A stretch of 6,041 bases of DNA, taken from NCBI GenBank assembly GCA_021199395.1, contig JAJQIE010000311.1, positions 1 to 6,041 on the forward strand. The letters run 5' to 3'. Source of the stretch: Lachnospiraceae bacterium. GTDB taxonomy: Bacteria; Bacillota; Clostridia; Lachnospirales; Lachnospiraceae. The notes under the pieces are model-generated. The model was not told the origin of the DNA and made no database searches. It saw only the letters and a list, made by a program, of their open reading frames with translations. This document shows positions 1 through 5,838 of this stretch, one piece after another. Each line of letters opens with the position of its first letter. Position 1 is the stretch's first letter. The translations under genes and the position numbers were made by a program.

Positions 1-1870
1 CCACAAATTCATCCATATAGCCCGGTTCGTTGCTGAGCTCCAGATAGGTCATATTGTGAGCCACATCAGAGACCTTCGCCTCCGCCTCGCCGGAAAGCAG
101 GATCGCGTATGCGCCTGAAAGCGATGAATTTCCAATGTAGCTGAATTTATCCATCTCAATATCCGGGAACATCCCGATCGAGACTGCATTGCGCATATTG
201 ATTCCGCTGCCAATACCTCCCGCCACATAGATATGATCGATCATGGACACATCAAAATCCAGAGACTGCAGCATAACGCGGATAGCGGAAAAAATAGCGC
301 CCTTCGCCCGGGTAAAATTATCGATATCCACCTCGGTAATCTCGATATCCTTCACTGACGCAGCGTTCTCCCTGTACTCCAGAACAAAACTTCCCATACC
401 GTATTTATCATGACGGACGCGTGCGCCCTCCCGGATAAATTTACCCTTAGGGCTGATGATGCCACAGCGGAACAGCTCACAGATCACATCAATAATACCG
501 GAACCGCACAGACCGATCGGCTTCTGCCCCTGGTCCCCCACGATTTTAAAGGTCGGCTCCATCGTATCCCTGTCAATTTCGCACGCCTCGATCGCTCCAT
601 CTGTAGCGCGCATCCCGCAGCTGATATCGCCGCCTTCAAATGCCGGACCTGCGGAGCAGGCGCAGCTCATCATAAATTCTGAATTGCCGAATACAAGCTC
701 GCCATTCGTACCAAGGTCAATAAACAGAGACATCTCCTCCCGGTTCCAGATGGTGCTCGCCAGCGTACCGGCCGTAATATCACCGCCTACATAGCTTCCG
801 ATATTCGGTGAAAGGATGACTCTGGCGTGCTCGTACAGATGCAGTCCAAGGTCATGCGCATACACAGAATTCGTCTCAAAAAAAGTCGGTATAAACGGCT
901 CCATTCGAACCGGATCCGCATCCACACCCAAAAGCAGGTGGTTCATTGTAGTATTTCCGGCAATACACGCACGGTAAATCTGTCTCGGACGGATCCCGAT
1001 GGAATGACACATTTCGTGGATCATCGGATTCAGGGTTTCTTTTACGATTGCGTCCTGAAGCTTTTGACGACCGCCGTCCTTCTGCTGCTCAATGATACGG
1101 TTGATAACGTCCGCGCCATAGCGGATCTGTCCATTTCCGGAAGATCCTTTTGCCAGAATGGTCCCGCTCAGCATATCGATCACCAGAGCGGATACCGTAG
1201 TCGTACCGATGTCAACCGCCAGGCCACAGACCTTCGCCTCCTCATTTGCACCCAGGACATCCAGCACCTCTATTTTATCCTCTGCCCTGCGTATCACGCA
1301 TTGAACCTCAAATGCGCTTTTGCGCAGCACCTCGGCAAGCTTTCTGAGCACCGCAAACGGAAGCTTTACCTTTTCAACGCCATATGCAGCCTCGATTGCC
1401 CTTTCCAGACGTTCATTATCCGGCATCGTATCATCCAGTGATGGCTGTTCCATTGCTACCGTAATTACTTCAAGATCATTTTTGAACCGGATTCCGGCCC
1501 TGGCCAGATCCGCCTCTGTCTTTTCAAAAATCTGCACTTCCTCCGCCGAACTCAGATCCGCAACCTTCATTCGACTGCGATATGCCGATGCAATATCCGG
1601 TACCAGCACCCTGACATCCGCATTGATTTTGCTCACACAGGCTAACCTCCATCCCTGTGCGAATTCCTCATCGGTGATATGCCTGGTCTTCTGCGTCTCC
1701 AGTTCTCCGCCGACAAGCTTTACCTTACATTTTCCGCAAGCTGCATTTCCATTGCATGGCGCGTCAATAGCGACATTCATTTTTTTCGCCACATCCAGAA
1801 GGCTCTCTCCCGCTGAGGCAAAGCCTTCTATATCATTGCCATTCTCAAAACTGAAGGTCACTTTAAACAT
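1..1870 (-). CDS. acsV: Corrinoid protein reductive activator (RACo/AcsV-like, 2Fe-2S plus ASKHA ATPase), C-terminus cut by window edge
   Basis: I read this frame directly: ATG at 1868-1870, open for 623 codons to the window edge with no stop. Residues 1-90 are a plant-type ferredoxin domain with the 2Fe-2S cysteines C39, C45, C48 and C78 (C-x5-C-x2-C-x29-C). A linker follows, then an ASKHA ATPase fold: first phosphate loop DIGTTT at 220-225, AGNTTMNHL at 304-312, second phosphate loop DLGTNGE from D385, and the adenosine-side glycine motif VAGGIGSG at 549-556. This is the architecture of RACo, which hydrolyses ATP to reduce inactive Co(II) of the corrinoid iron-sulfur protein to Co(I). The last readable residues, GYMDEFV, resemble the conserved end of the family, so probably only about 15-25 residues are missing. 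The start is supported by GGAGAG 7 nt upstream. It follows acsE after a 333-bp spacer. A RACo relative serving another corrinoid protein is possible, but its place behind acsCDE argues for this role. Confidence 0.93.
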   Translation of the reverse strand, partial: MFKVTFSFENGNDIEGFASAGESLLDVAKKMNVAIDAPCNGNAACGKCKVKLVGGELETQKTRHITDEEFAQGWRLACVSKINADVRVLVPDIASAYRSRMKVADLSSAEEVQIFEKTEADLARAGIRFKNDLEVITVAMEQPSLDDTMPDNERLERAIEAAYGVEKVKLPFAVLRKLAEVLRKSAFEVQCVIRRAEDKIEVLDVLGANEEAKVCGLAVDIGTTTVSALVIDMLSGTILAKGSSGNGQIRYGADVINRIIEQQKDGGRQKLQDAIVKETLNPMIHEMCHSIGIRPRQIYRACIAGNTTMNHLLLGVDADPVRMEPFIPTFFETNSVYAHDLGLHLYEHARVILSPNIGSYVGGDITAGTLASTIWNREEMSLFIDLGTNGELVFGNSEFMMSCACSAGPAFEGGDISCGMRATDGAIEACEIDRDTMEPTFKIVGDQGQKPIGLCGSGIIDVICELFRCGIISPKGKFIREGARVRHDKYGMGSFVLEYRENAASVKDIEITEVDIDNFTRAKGAIFSAIRVMLQSLDFDVSMIDHIYVAGGIGSGINMRNAVSIGMFPDIEMDKFSYIGNSSLSGAYAILLSGEAEAKVSDVAHNMTYLELSNEPGYMDEFV

Positions 1871-1912
1871 AATCATTCTCTCCAAATGTTCACTGTTGCG
1901 TGCGTTCGGACA

Positions 1913-2055
1913 GCATATCTTTCTGCCCAATTGCGAGAGAAGGGCGCGTGTGTTTCCTTTCTGCAGCCGATTTCATACCGGCCACAAATACACATTCCGC
2001 GCCCTTTCGCATCGCAGGATACATACCAGGGCAAACCTATTCTGCCTGGATATGC
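1913..2055 (-). repeat. Long imperfect hairpin in the acsE-acsV spacer
   Basis: Paired segments occur in nested order: GCATATC 1913-1919 with GATATGC 2049-2055; TGCCC 1924-1928 with GGGCA 2029-2033; TGCGA 1932-1936 with TCGCA 2007-2011; AAGGGCGCG 1940-1948 with CGCGCCCTT 1998-2006; TGTGT 1949-1953 with ACACA 1990-1994; GCCG 1966-1969 with CGGC 1979-1982 near the tip. Bulges and internal loops separate them. No protein gene is visible here. It could be an intercistronic RNA structure or a decayed miniature mobile element. The central 9-bp stem is secure; the outer pairings are weaker. Confidence 0.6.
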
Positions 2056-2057
2056 AA

Positions 2058-2123
2058 TTCAGATTGTAACTGTTCAGTACCTTCACAGGTACGAGGTACT
2101 GTCCTGAATAGTTACTTCAGATT
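2058..2123. mobile_element. 50-bp palindromic insertion-like element with 8-bp flanking direct repeats
   Basis: GTAACTGTTCAG (2066-2077) and CTGAATAGTTAC (2104-2115) are inverted copies matching at 11 of 12 positions. An exact direct repeat, TTCAGATT, abuts both outer ends (2058-2065 and 2116-2123), as a target-site duplication would. A second inverted pair, CAGTACCT 2075-2082 and AGGTACTG 2094-2101, makes an 8-bp inner stem. There is no coding capacity, so it would be a non-autonomous miniature element or a REP-like palindrome. Against insertion: the repeat shares TTCAG with the arm itself, so part of the pattern may be internal repetition. Confidence 0.5.
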
Positions 2124-2167
2124 AACTTTATAGTGCTGTATGCAGCTTCATTCCATACGCTGTTCAT

Positions 2168-2198
2168 GGCTCTGGATGAGCCTGAGCCGTCGCACGGC
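2168..2198 (-). repeat. Two small hairpins just after acsE
   Basis: Just after the acsE stop (TGA at 2204-2206), reading the minus strand, come GCCGT-3 nt-ACGGC (2186-2198) and then GGCTC-5 nt-GAGCC (2168-2182). Both stems are 5 bp, perfect and GC-rich. Neither is followed by a T-run on the minus strand, so these are not good intrinsic terminators; they could protect the acsE 3' end or be chance. Confidence 0.4.
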
Positions 2199-2203
2199 AG
2201 TAA

Positions 2204-2989
2204 TCAGATTTCCAGATAAGAATCCGCGTACAGCGTGTTATTTTTGAATACATCGCAGGATTTAATCGTCTCCATCAGGCGAAGATCATTCGGGTTCACA
2301 ATCGCGGAGGTAAGTCCCTGCATCATGCACATGGCTACCAGAGCGGAATCCATGATCGGACGGATGTGCTTAGGCATACCGTTGGAGTTGTTTGAAAGTC
2401 CGCCGGTGGAATTCAGTCCCATGTCGGAGAACATCTTAATGCACTCAAGGATCTCCATCTGCTTATCCTGCATCCCCTTTACAACCAGGAAAAGCGGGTC
2501 AAACCAGAGATCCGTTTCCTCCATACCATGCTCAAGGCCTCTTTCCAGAAGAATCTGGCAGTAGCCCATACGCTCATCATTGTCCTTCGCGATTCCTTCG
2601 CCATTGCAAAGAGCAATAACAATCGCGTCGTTTGCAGCCGCAAGGTCTACATTTTCAATTCTTCCCGCAGCATCCGCGGAGTTTACAATCGGCTTGCCCT
2701 TGGAACGATTGTAAACAGAAATACCTGCCTCGATTGCTTTCTTATTGGAAGTATCAAGGGCAAGCGGTACATTGTCAAAATTCTCCTGAAGAAGCTTAAC
2801 CGCCCACTTCATCAGATCCTCTCCATAGCCTTCCGCCGGTCCGATGTTTACATCCAGATAAACAGCGCCCGCGTCGAGCTGCTGCTTTGCTCTTTTCAGA
2901 ATCGGCTCCGGATCTCTCTCCATAAATGCCTTGTTGACTGCCGGAGCAGTGGTGGAAAGTCTCTCACCAATCGTTACAAATTTTGCCAT
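2204..2989 (-). CDS. acsE: 5-methyltetrahydrofolate:corrinoid/iron-sulfur protein methyltransferase
   Basis: This 261-residue cytosolic TIM-barrel enzyme transfers the methyl group of 5-methyl-THF to Co(I) of the AcsC/AcsD corrinoid protein, linking the folate (methyl) branch to the acetyl-CoA branch. Length matches the Moorella enzyme (about 262). The pterin-binding family signature is clear: GER at 8-10, LDVNIGPA at 45-52, D79 in LDTSN, N103 in IVNS, D164 in FDPL, and N200 in GGLSN. D79, N103, D164 and N200 line up with Moorella D75, N96, D160 and N199, the residues that hold the pterin and assist activation of N5 (alignment by eye from memory). The start ATG is preceded by AAGGAG about 8-9 nt upstream. 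It lies 211 bp after acsC and 333 bp before acsV, both unusually long spacers filled with hairpins. Related methyltransferases serve methionine synthase or other corrinoid systems, but length and context favour AcsE. Confidence 0.96.
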   Translation of the reverse strand: MAKFVTIGERLSTTAPAVNKAFMERDPEPILKRAKQQLDAGAVYLDVNIGPAEGYGEDLMKWAVKLLQENFDNVPLALDTSNKKAIEAGISVYNRSKGKPIVNSADAAGRIENVDLAAANDAIVIALCNGEGIAKDNDERMGYCQILLERGLEHGMEETDLWFDPLFLVVKGMQDKQMEILECIKMFSDMGLNSTGGLSNNSNGMPKHIRPIMDSALVAMCMMQGLTSAIVNPNDLRLMETIKSCDVFKNNTLYADSYLEI

Positions 2990-3014
2990 GATCGTTCTCC
3001 TTTTCTTTTATTAG

Positions 3015-3062
3015 GACTGTCCAGCGCGCTCACAGTATCAGAAACGCCCGCGCTTTGCAGTC
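3015..3062 (-). repeat. Hairpin in the acsC-acsE spacer (nearest acsE)
   Basis: GACTG 3015-3019 pairs with CAGTC 3058-3062, and AGCGCG 3023-3028 pairs with CGCGCT 3049-3054, separated by a 3x3 internal loop, with a 20-nt terminal loop. It lies about 12 nt before the acsE ribosome binding site, so it could influence acsE translation. It is the weakest of the three structures in this spacer. Confidence 0.45.
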
Positions 3063-3080
3063 AGGATTTCCACACTTTCA

Positions 3081-3118
3081 GCGCATGACCGCTGGTTGTG
3101 CAGGCAGCGGTCATGCGC
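3081..3118 (-). repeat. Perfect 14-bp hairpin in the acsC-acsE spacer
   Basis: GCGCATGACCGCTG (3081-3094) and its exact reverse complement (3105-3118) are separated by a 10-nt loop. A 14-bp perfect GC-rich stem is very unlikely by chance. On the coding (minus) strand it is followed by TGAAAGTG rather than a T-run, so it is not a standard terminator. On the plus strand it is followed by ATCCTTTTAC, only a weak T stretch. Likely a REP-type palindrome or mRNA stability element. Confidence 0.8.
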
Positions 3119-3121
3119 ATC

Positions 3122-3174
3122 CTTTTACAGTAAATCACCATGCTCGCAGATGCGAGCACTACTACATGTAAAAG
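3122..3174 (-). repeat. Compound hairpin (outer and inner stems) after acsC
   Basis: An outer perfect 8-bp stem, CTTTTACA 3122-3129 with TGTAAAAG 3167-3174, encloses an inner perfect 8-bp stem, TGCTCGCA 3141-3148 with TGCGAGCA 3151-3158, which has a 2-nt loop. It begins 26 nt downstream of the acsC stop codon in the direction of transcription. Both arms are exact, so the structure is well supported; its function is unknown. Confidence 0.75.
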
Positions 3175-3200
3175 CTGATTGCTTTGTCGTTCACTAAAGC

Positions 3201-4550
3201 TTACGCTGTAAGCTCTTTCATAAACTTCACAAGCTGTACCGCCTCGTTCGGAGCGATGATGATCTCCCAGCCCGGAAGCTTCGCCTCCAGCTCGCCCTTG
3301 AGCACGGCTACCTTGCCCGGAATTACCAGCTTTCTGGACTTCACCTTTTCTTCGATCTTCTGCTCCTCGAAGAATTTCGCGATGGTTCCGGCCGAGAACT
3401 TTCCTGCCGCCCAGGAGGTCAGTACAGAAAGTCCGCCCGCGTCATTAATGATCAGGTTCAGCGGTACACCGGAGCGCTCCAGCTCACCGGATACAAGGAA
3501 GTAGGTAAGCGCGAAGTCTACCGTCGTCACACAGATAGAATTCTCATCCGCGCCATTGAGCGGATAAATGCCCGGCTCAACCTTCATCGGCTTCTGCGGG
3601 TCCGTAAAGACGTTCTGTCTGAGCCCGTATACCGGGTTTGCCTCCGCATAGGTCATCTGATCCAGTACAATGATGGAACCATATTTCATCGTGAACAGGG
3701 AAAGCAGAGCCGCCTGCAGATGCTTGTCTCCGCCGCACAGGCGATCGAGACGGACGATAGACGGATAACCGCAAGTACGGTTGCTGTCCTTGATTGCAGC
3801 TTTGCGGAACTGTACCGCAATCTGGAATGCCTCTTTGACAGAGTTTGCACCTACATCGAAGAGCAGGTTCTTATTGCCAAGCTTTTCAAGCGCAGCAAGC
3901 GTATCATACAGCTCATTGATATCCGCGCCCTGCACGCCAAGAGCCACGCCGGCTTCTGTCGCTACCTTGTTCATAGCCTCATAGTTGGAAGCATTCGCAC
4001 CGTTCAGTACCGGCTTTGTATCCTTTACAAGCGCAACCGCCTCAGCAGCTACCTCAGGGTCGTCGCATCCGAGGATCAGCACACGGTCAAGACCCGCGGC
4101 TTTCTTTACCAGATCCAGATACCTGTCTTTTCCTGCAGCCGGAGCATAGTTTACATAAACCATCTCAACAAACATGCGCTCACCGATACGCTCATAGTCA
4201 ACTTTCGGGATCTCAGCAAGCTTTGCGTCAATCTCCGCGTCATCCATGCAGCTGCATACCGTCACCGCATAACGCGTTCTGCTCACGAATGTCTTCTCAT
4301 GGCGGAACAGCACGGTTTCACCGCCGAGCGCGTATTCGTGATCGCCGGTGCCTACTTTAATCGTCTTCATTGGCGGCGCGGTCGATTCATTCAGAGCAGC
4401 TTTCGCATCCTCGGAAAAATACGGACATGCATCGATGGAAACAGCGCCCTGCGCCACTTTCATGGAGAAAGCCATACAGGTCGGGCTTCCGCACTCTTTG
4501 CAGTTTTTCTTAGGTGACAGTTTAAAAATATCCAAACCTTTTAATGCCAT
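3201..4550 (-). CDS. acsC: Corrinoid/iron-sulfur protein large subunit (gamma)
   Basis: This 449-residue protein is the cobamide-carrying subunit of the corrinoid iron-sulfur protein, which shuttles the methyl group from AcsE to the Ni centre of AcsB. The N-terminus has the 4Fe-4S motif C17-x2-C20-x4-C25-x16-C42, the small domain that supplies electrons to cobalt. A TIM-barrel domain follows to roughly residue 320. The C-terminal third is the B12-binding domain, with a glycine-rich stretch NDAGGLSVLTSW at 369-380 and a second conserved block starting at IPGKVAVLKG around 410. Length is normal for the family (about 445-450). AAGGAGG (4559-4565) lies 8 nt before the ATG. The gap to the upstream acsD is only 28 bp, in line with co-translation of two partners that form a 1:1 heterodimer. 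The segment VGTGDHEYALGGETVL (66-81) resembles residues 19-34 of AcsD, reflecting the common ancestry of the two barrels. No frameshift or missing cluster ligand is seen. Confidence 0.97.
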   Translation of the reverse strand: MALKGLDIFKLSPKKNCKECGSPTCMAFSMKVAQGAVSIDACPYFSEDAKAALNESTAPPMKTIKVGTGDHEYALGGETVLFRHEKTFVSRTRYAVTVCSCMDDAEIDAKLAEIPKVDYERIGERMFVEMVYVNYAPAAGKDRYLDLVKKAAGLDRVLILGCDDPEVAAEAVALVKDTKPVLNGANASNYEAMNKVATEAGVALGVQGADINELYDTLAALEKLGNKNLLFDVGANSVKEAFQIAVQFRKAAIKDSNRTCGYPSIVRLDRLCGGDKHLQAALLSLFTMKYGSIIVLDQMTYAEANPVYGLRQNVFTDPQKPMKVEPGIYPLNGADENSICVTTVDFALTYFLVSGELERSGVPLNLIINDAGGLSVLTSWAAGKFSAGTIAKFFEEQKIEEKVKSRKLVIPGKVAVLKGELEAKLPGWEIIIAPNEAVQLVKFMKELTA

Positions 4551-4578
4551 TTTATTTTCCTCCTTCGCTTATCGACAT

Positions 4579-5520
4579 TTAGATCAGTGCGTTAATCATA
4601 GCCTTGACTGTTCTTACTGATTCCGGGTGTTTCAGGATCACTGCGTCAGAACCGGCTGCGAGAACCGCTGCTGCAGTCTCCACTTCCATATCAATTCCGC
4701 GCTCCTCCACATCGCCCCATTCCGGCATATCTGCCTCAGATGCGGTGGATTCCTTTACTACCCATGTCTCGGAAGCGACCGGAGTAACAATCGGCATCTG
4801 CAGTGTCGCGTCACCCTGCGACAGCGCAGCCGCTTTTACACGGTCAAGAGTCGATACCACATAGTCGAATCCATATCCGACCGCTGCGGTACCCGCATTC
4901 ATAACAATCATCTTACTGTCAACGCCAAGCTGTGTAAGCAGTACATTCAGCTGCTTTGCAAGGTTGATGTCCACTGCTGATTCAGCGCCTACAATCTGCT
5001 TGTAAGCAAGTCCCGCGGAAGCGCCTACCGTCTTGTAGTTCTCTTCCTTTGCAGCCAGGAACATCGCGTTTCTGCCATCCAGAGCAGCCGCAGCCTTGTC
5101 CAGAAGCTGGGCGTCCTTTTCTACGTTCTTGCAGCCGCAAACAACAAGCGGAACATCCACAGCGTCAGCAACCTCTTTGACAACCTGAATCAGTTCCTCC
5201 GTAGATTTATTTTTTCCGTTCGGATCTCCGCCTTCCAAACGGATGCTTAGAAAATCAACGCCTTCAAATGTAACAGCTTTTTTCGCCATATCGGCAACCG
5301 TAACGCATCCCTCATAAAACTTCCGGACGCACTCCGGCTCGTTTTCAAGACCGCCATCCGTGATCTCAATACCTACCTTAGGCGCATTTTCGATCGCATC
5401 GTCAAAGGTATAAAACGGTAAGACATTCTCGCCGCCGAGTTTCATCGCCTTATCGCCGGTACCTACTTCAACGGTGTTGATCTTCGCATTGAATTTTCCT
5501 GATTTCGCAGTAAACGGCAT
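4579..5520 (-). CDS. acsD: Corrinoid/iron-sulfur protein small subunit (beta)
   Basis: This 313-residue protein is the TIM-barrel partner of AcsC; together they hold the cobamide at the subunit interface and dock with AcsE and AcsB. It has no cysteine cluster motif, as expected for this subunit. Family features include VGTGDKAMKLGGENVLPF at 19-36 and the stretch around IRLEGGDPNG. I chose the ATG at 5518-5520 because a strong AAGGAGG (5531-5537) sits 10 nt upstream of it. The longer frame starting at 5550 would place that ribosome binding site inside the coding sequence and add ten residues (MYVPQGGKLE) without family support. The resulting protein begins MPFTAKSGKF and is close to the usual length (about 310-323). 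It is separated from acsB by 315 bp of structured DNA and from acsC by 28 bp. Confidence 0.96.
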   Translation of the reverse strand: MPFTAKSGKFNAKINTVEVGTGDKAMKLGGENVLPFYTFDDAIENAPKVGIEITDGGLENEPECVRKFYEGCVTVADMAKKAVTFEGVDFLSIRLEGGDPNGKNKSTEELIQVVKEVADAVDVPLVVCGCKNVEKDAQLLDKAAAALDGRNAMFLAAKEENYKTVGASAGLAYKQIVGAESAVDINLAKQLNVLLTQLGVDSKMIVMNAGTAAVGYGFDYVVSTLDRVKAAALSQGDATLQMPIVTPVASETWVVKESTASEADMPEWGDVEERGIDMEVETAAAVLAAGSDAVILKHPESVRTVKAMINALI

Positions 5521-5530
5521 TTCTAATTTA

Positions 5531-5537
5531 CCTCCTT
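5531..5537 (-). promoter_or_regulatory. acsD ribosome binding site
   Basis: On the minus strand this reads AAGGAGG, followed 10 nt later by the ATG at 5518-5520. It decides the acsD start in favour of the inner ATG over the one at 5548-5550. Confidence 0.85.
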
Positions 5538-5556
5538 GTGGTACATACATATAGTA

Positions 5557-5579
5557 GTAAACGACGTAAGTCGTTTTAC
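5557..5579 (-). repeat. Hairpin just upstream of the acsD ribosome binding site
   Basis: AAACGAC 5559-5565 pairs perfectly with GTCGTTT 5570-5576 around a GTAA loop. With one bulged base the stem extends to 5557 and 5579. Its end lies about 20 nt from the acsD ribosome binding site, so it does not cover it directly. It may shield the 5' end of a processed acsD-acsC message; that is inference. Confidence 0.6.
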
Positions 5580-5586
5580 GTTTAGA

Positions 5587-5706
5587 TAGGCTCAGAAAAA
5601 TGCAGGTGCATTCCTCTGGCTGGCCTACATTATAGGCTCAGAAAAATGCGGTGCATTCCTCTGGCTGGCCTACATTATAGACTCAGAAAAATGCAGGCAT
5701 TTTTCT
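5587..5706 (-). repeat. Tandem repeat of a 45/46-bp hairpin unit, 2.4 copies
   Basis: Copy 1 is 5587-5632 (46 bp), copy 2 is 5633-5677 (45 bp, identical except for one missing A), and copy 3 starts at 5678 with about 20 bp of matching sequence before diverging. Each copy contains a hairpin: 5594-5604/5607-5617, 5640-5649/5653-5662 and 5685-5694/5697-5706. In copies 1 and 2 the two differing arm positions would be A-C mismatches on the plus strand but G-U pairs in minus-strand RNA, so the stems are complete only in the operon transcript. Copy 3 is a perfect 10-bp stem. No reading frame of interest lies here. Confidence 0.88.
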
Positions 5707-5710
5707 TCGT

Positions 5711-5838
5711 TAAAGAATCATGCTCTTCCTCGCGGAATATCTCGCGAGCGAGATATTCCTGCTCGTCGATCATACGGGAGTTTCGCCCTGAAAGGCAAAA
5801 CTCCCTAAAATGCAGCTGCGCTGCATTTTGATTCTTTA
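5711..5838 (-). repeat. Multi-branched palindromic element directly after acsB (outer stem enclosing three hairpins)
   Basis: An outer perfect 10-bp stem, TAAAGAATCA 5711-5720 with TGATTCTTTA 5829-5838, encloses three hairpins. The first is a perfect 12-bp stem, 5734-5745 with 5748-5759 (2-nt loop). The second is a 12-bp stem, 5776-5787 with 5794-5805, with one non-Watson-Crick position that is G-U in minus-strand RNA. The third is a perfect 10-bp stem, AAAATGCAGC 5807-5816 with 5820-5829 (3-nt loop), sharing base 5829 with the outer stem. The outer stem includes the acsB stop codon (5836-5838). The whole thing folds as a four-way junction of 128 nt. It could be a structured RNA element or a complex intergenic repeat; I do not recognise a named family. 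Confidence 0.8.

Noticed and set aside
827..1441. 204-codon plus-strand open frame
   Set aside because: It lies wholly opposite the clear acsV frame, has no recognisable domain and is rich in residues typical of antisense translation. The same applies to plus-strand frames at 410-682, 456-794 and 1320-2069.
1886..2133. Small plus-strand frames in the acsE-acsV spacer
   Set aside because: They run through inverted repeats and have no good ribosome binding site or recognisable protein; the repeat structure explains the sequence better.
3720..4517. 265-codon plus-strand open frame opposite acsC
   Set aside because: Antisense shadow of a well-supported gene, with no domain and no convincing ribosome binding site. 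The same holds for 2235-2564, 2528-3088, 3184-3504, 4016-4360, 4348-4620 and 4604-4980.
5629..5679. Minus-strand TATAAT hexamers at 5629-5634 and 5674-5679 as acsD promoters
   Set aside because: They are perfect -10 matches, but no -35-like hexamer is found at 16-18 bp, and they recur simply because they are part of the tandem repeat. A weak internal promoter cannot be excluded.
5587..5706. Possible CRISPR array
   Set aside because: Units are directly adjacent tandem copies with no variable spacers, only 2.4 copies, and no cas genes nearby.
5807..5829. Intrinsic terminator after acsB
   Set aside because: The stem is good, but on the minus strand only four T follow and they are themselves part of the stem; the downstream genes clearly belong to the same pathway and strand. 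Partial attenuation remains possible.
5711..5838. tRNA-like cloverleaf
   Set aside because: Total length and arm sizes are wrong for a tRNA: stems are 10-12 bp, two with 2-3-nt loops, and there is no T-loop motif or acceptor CCA context.
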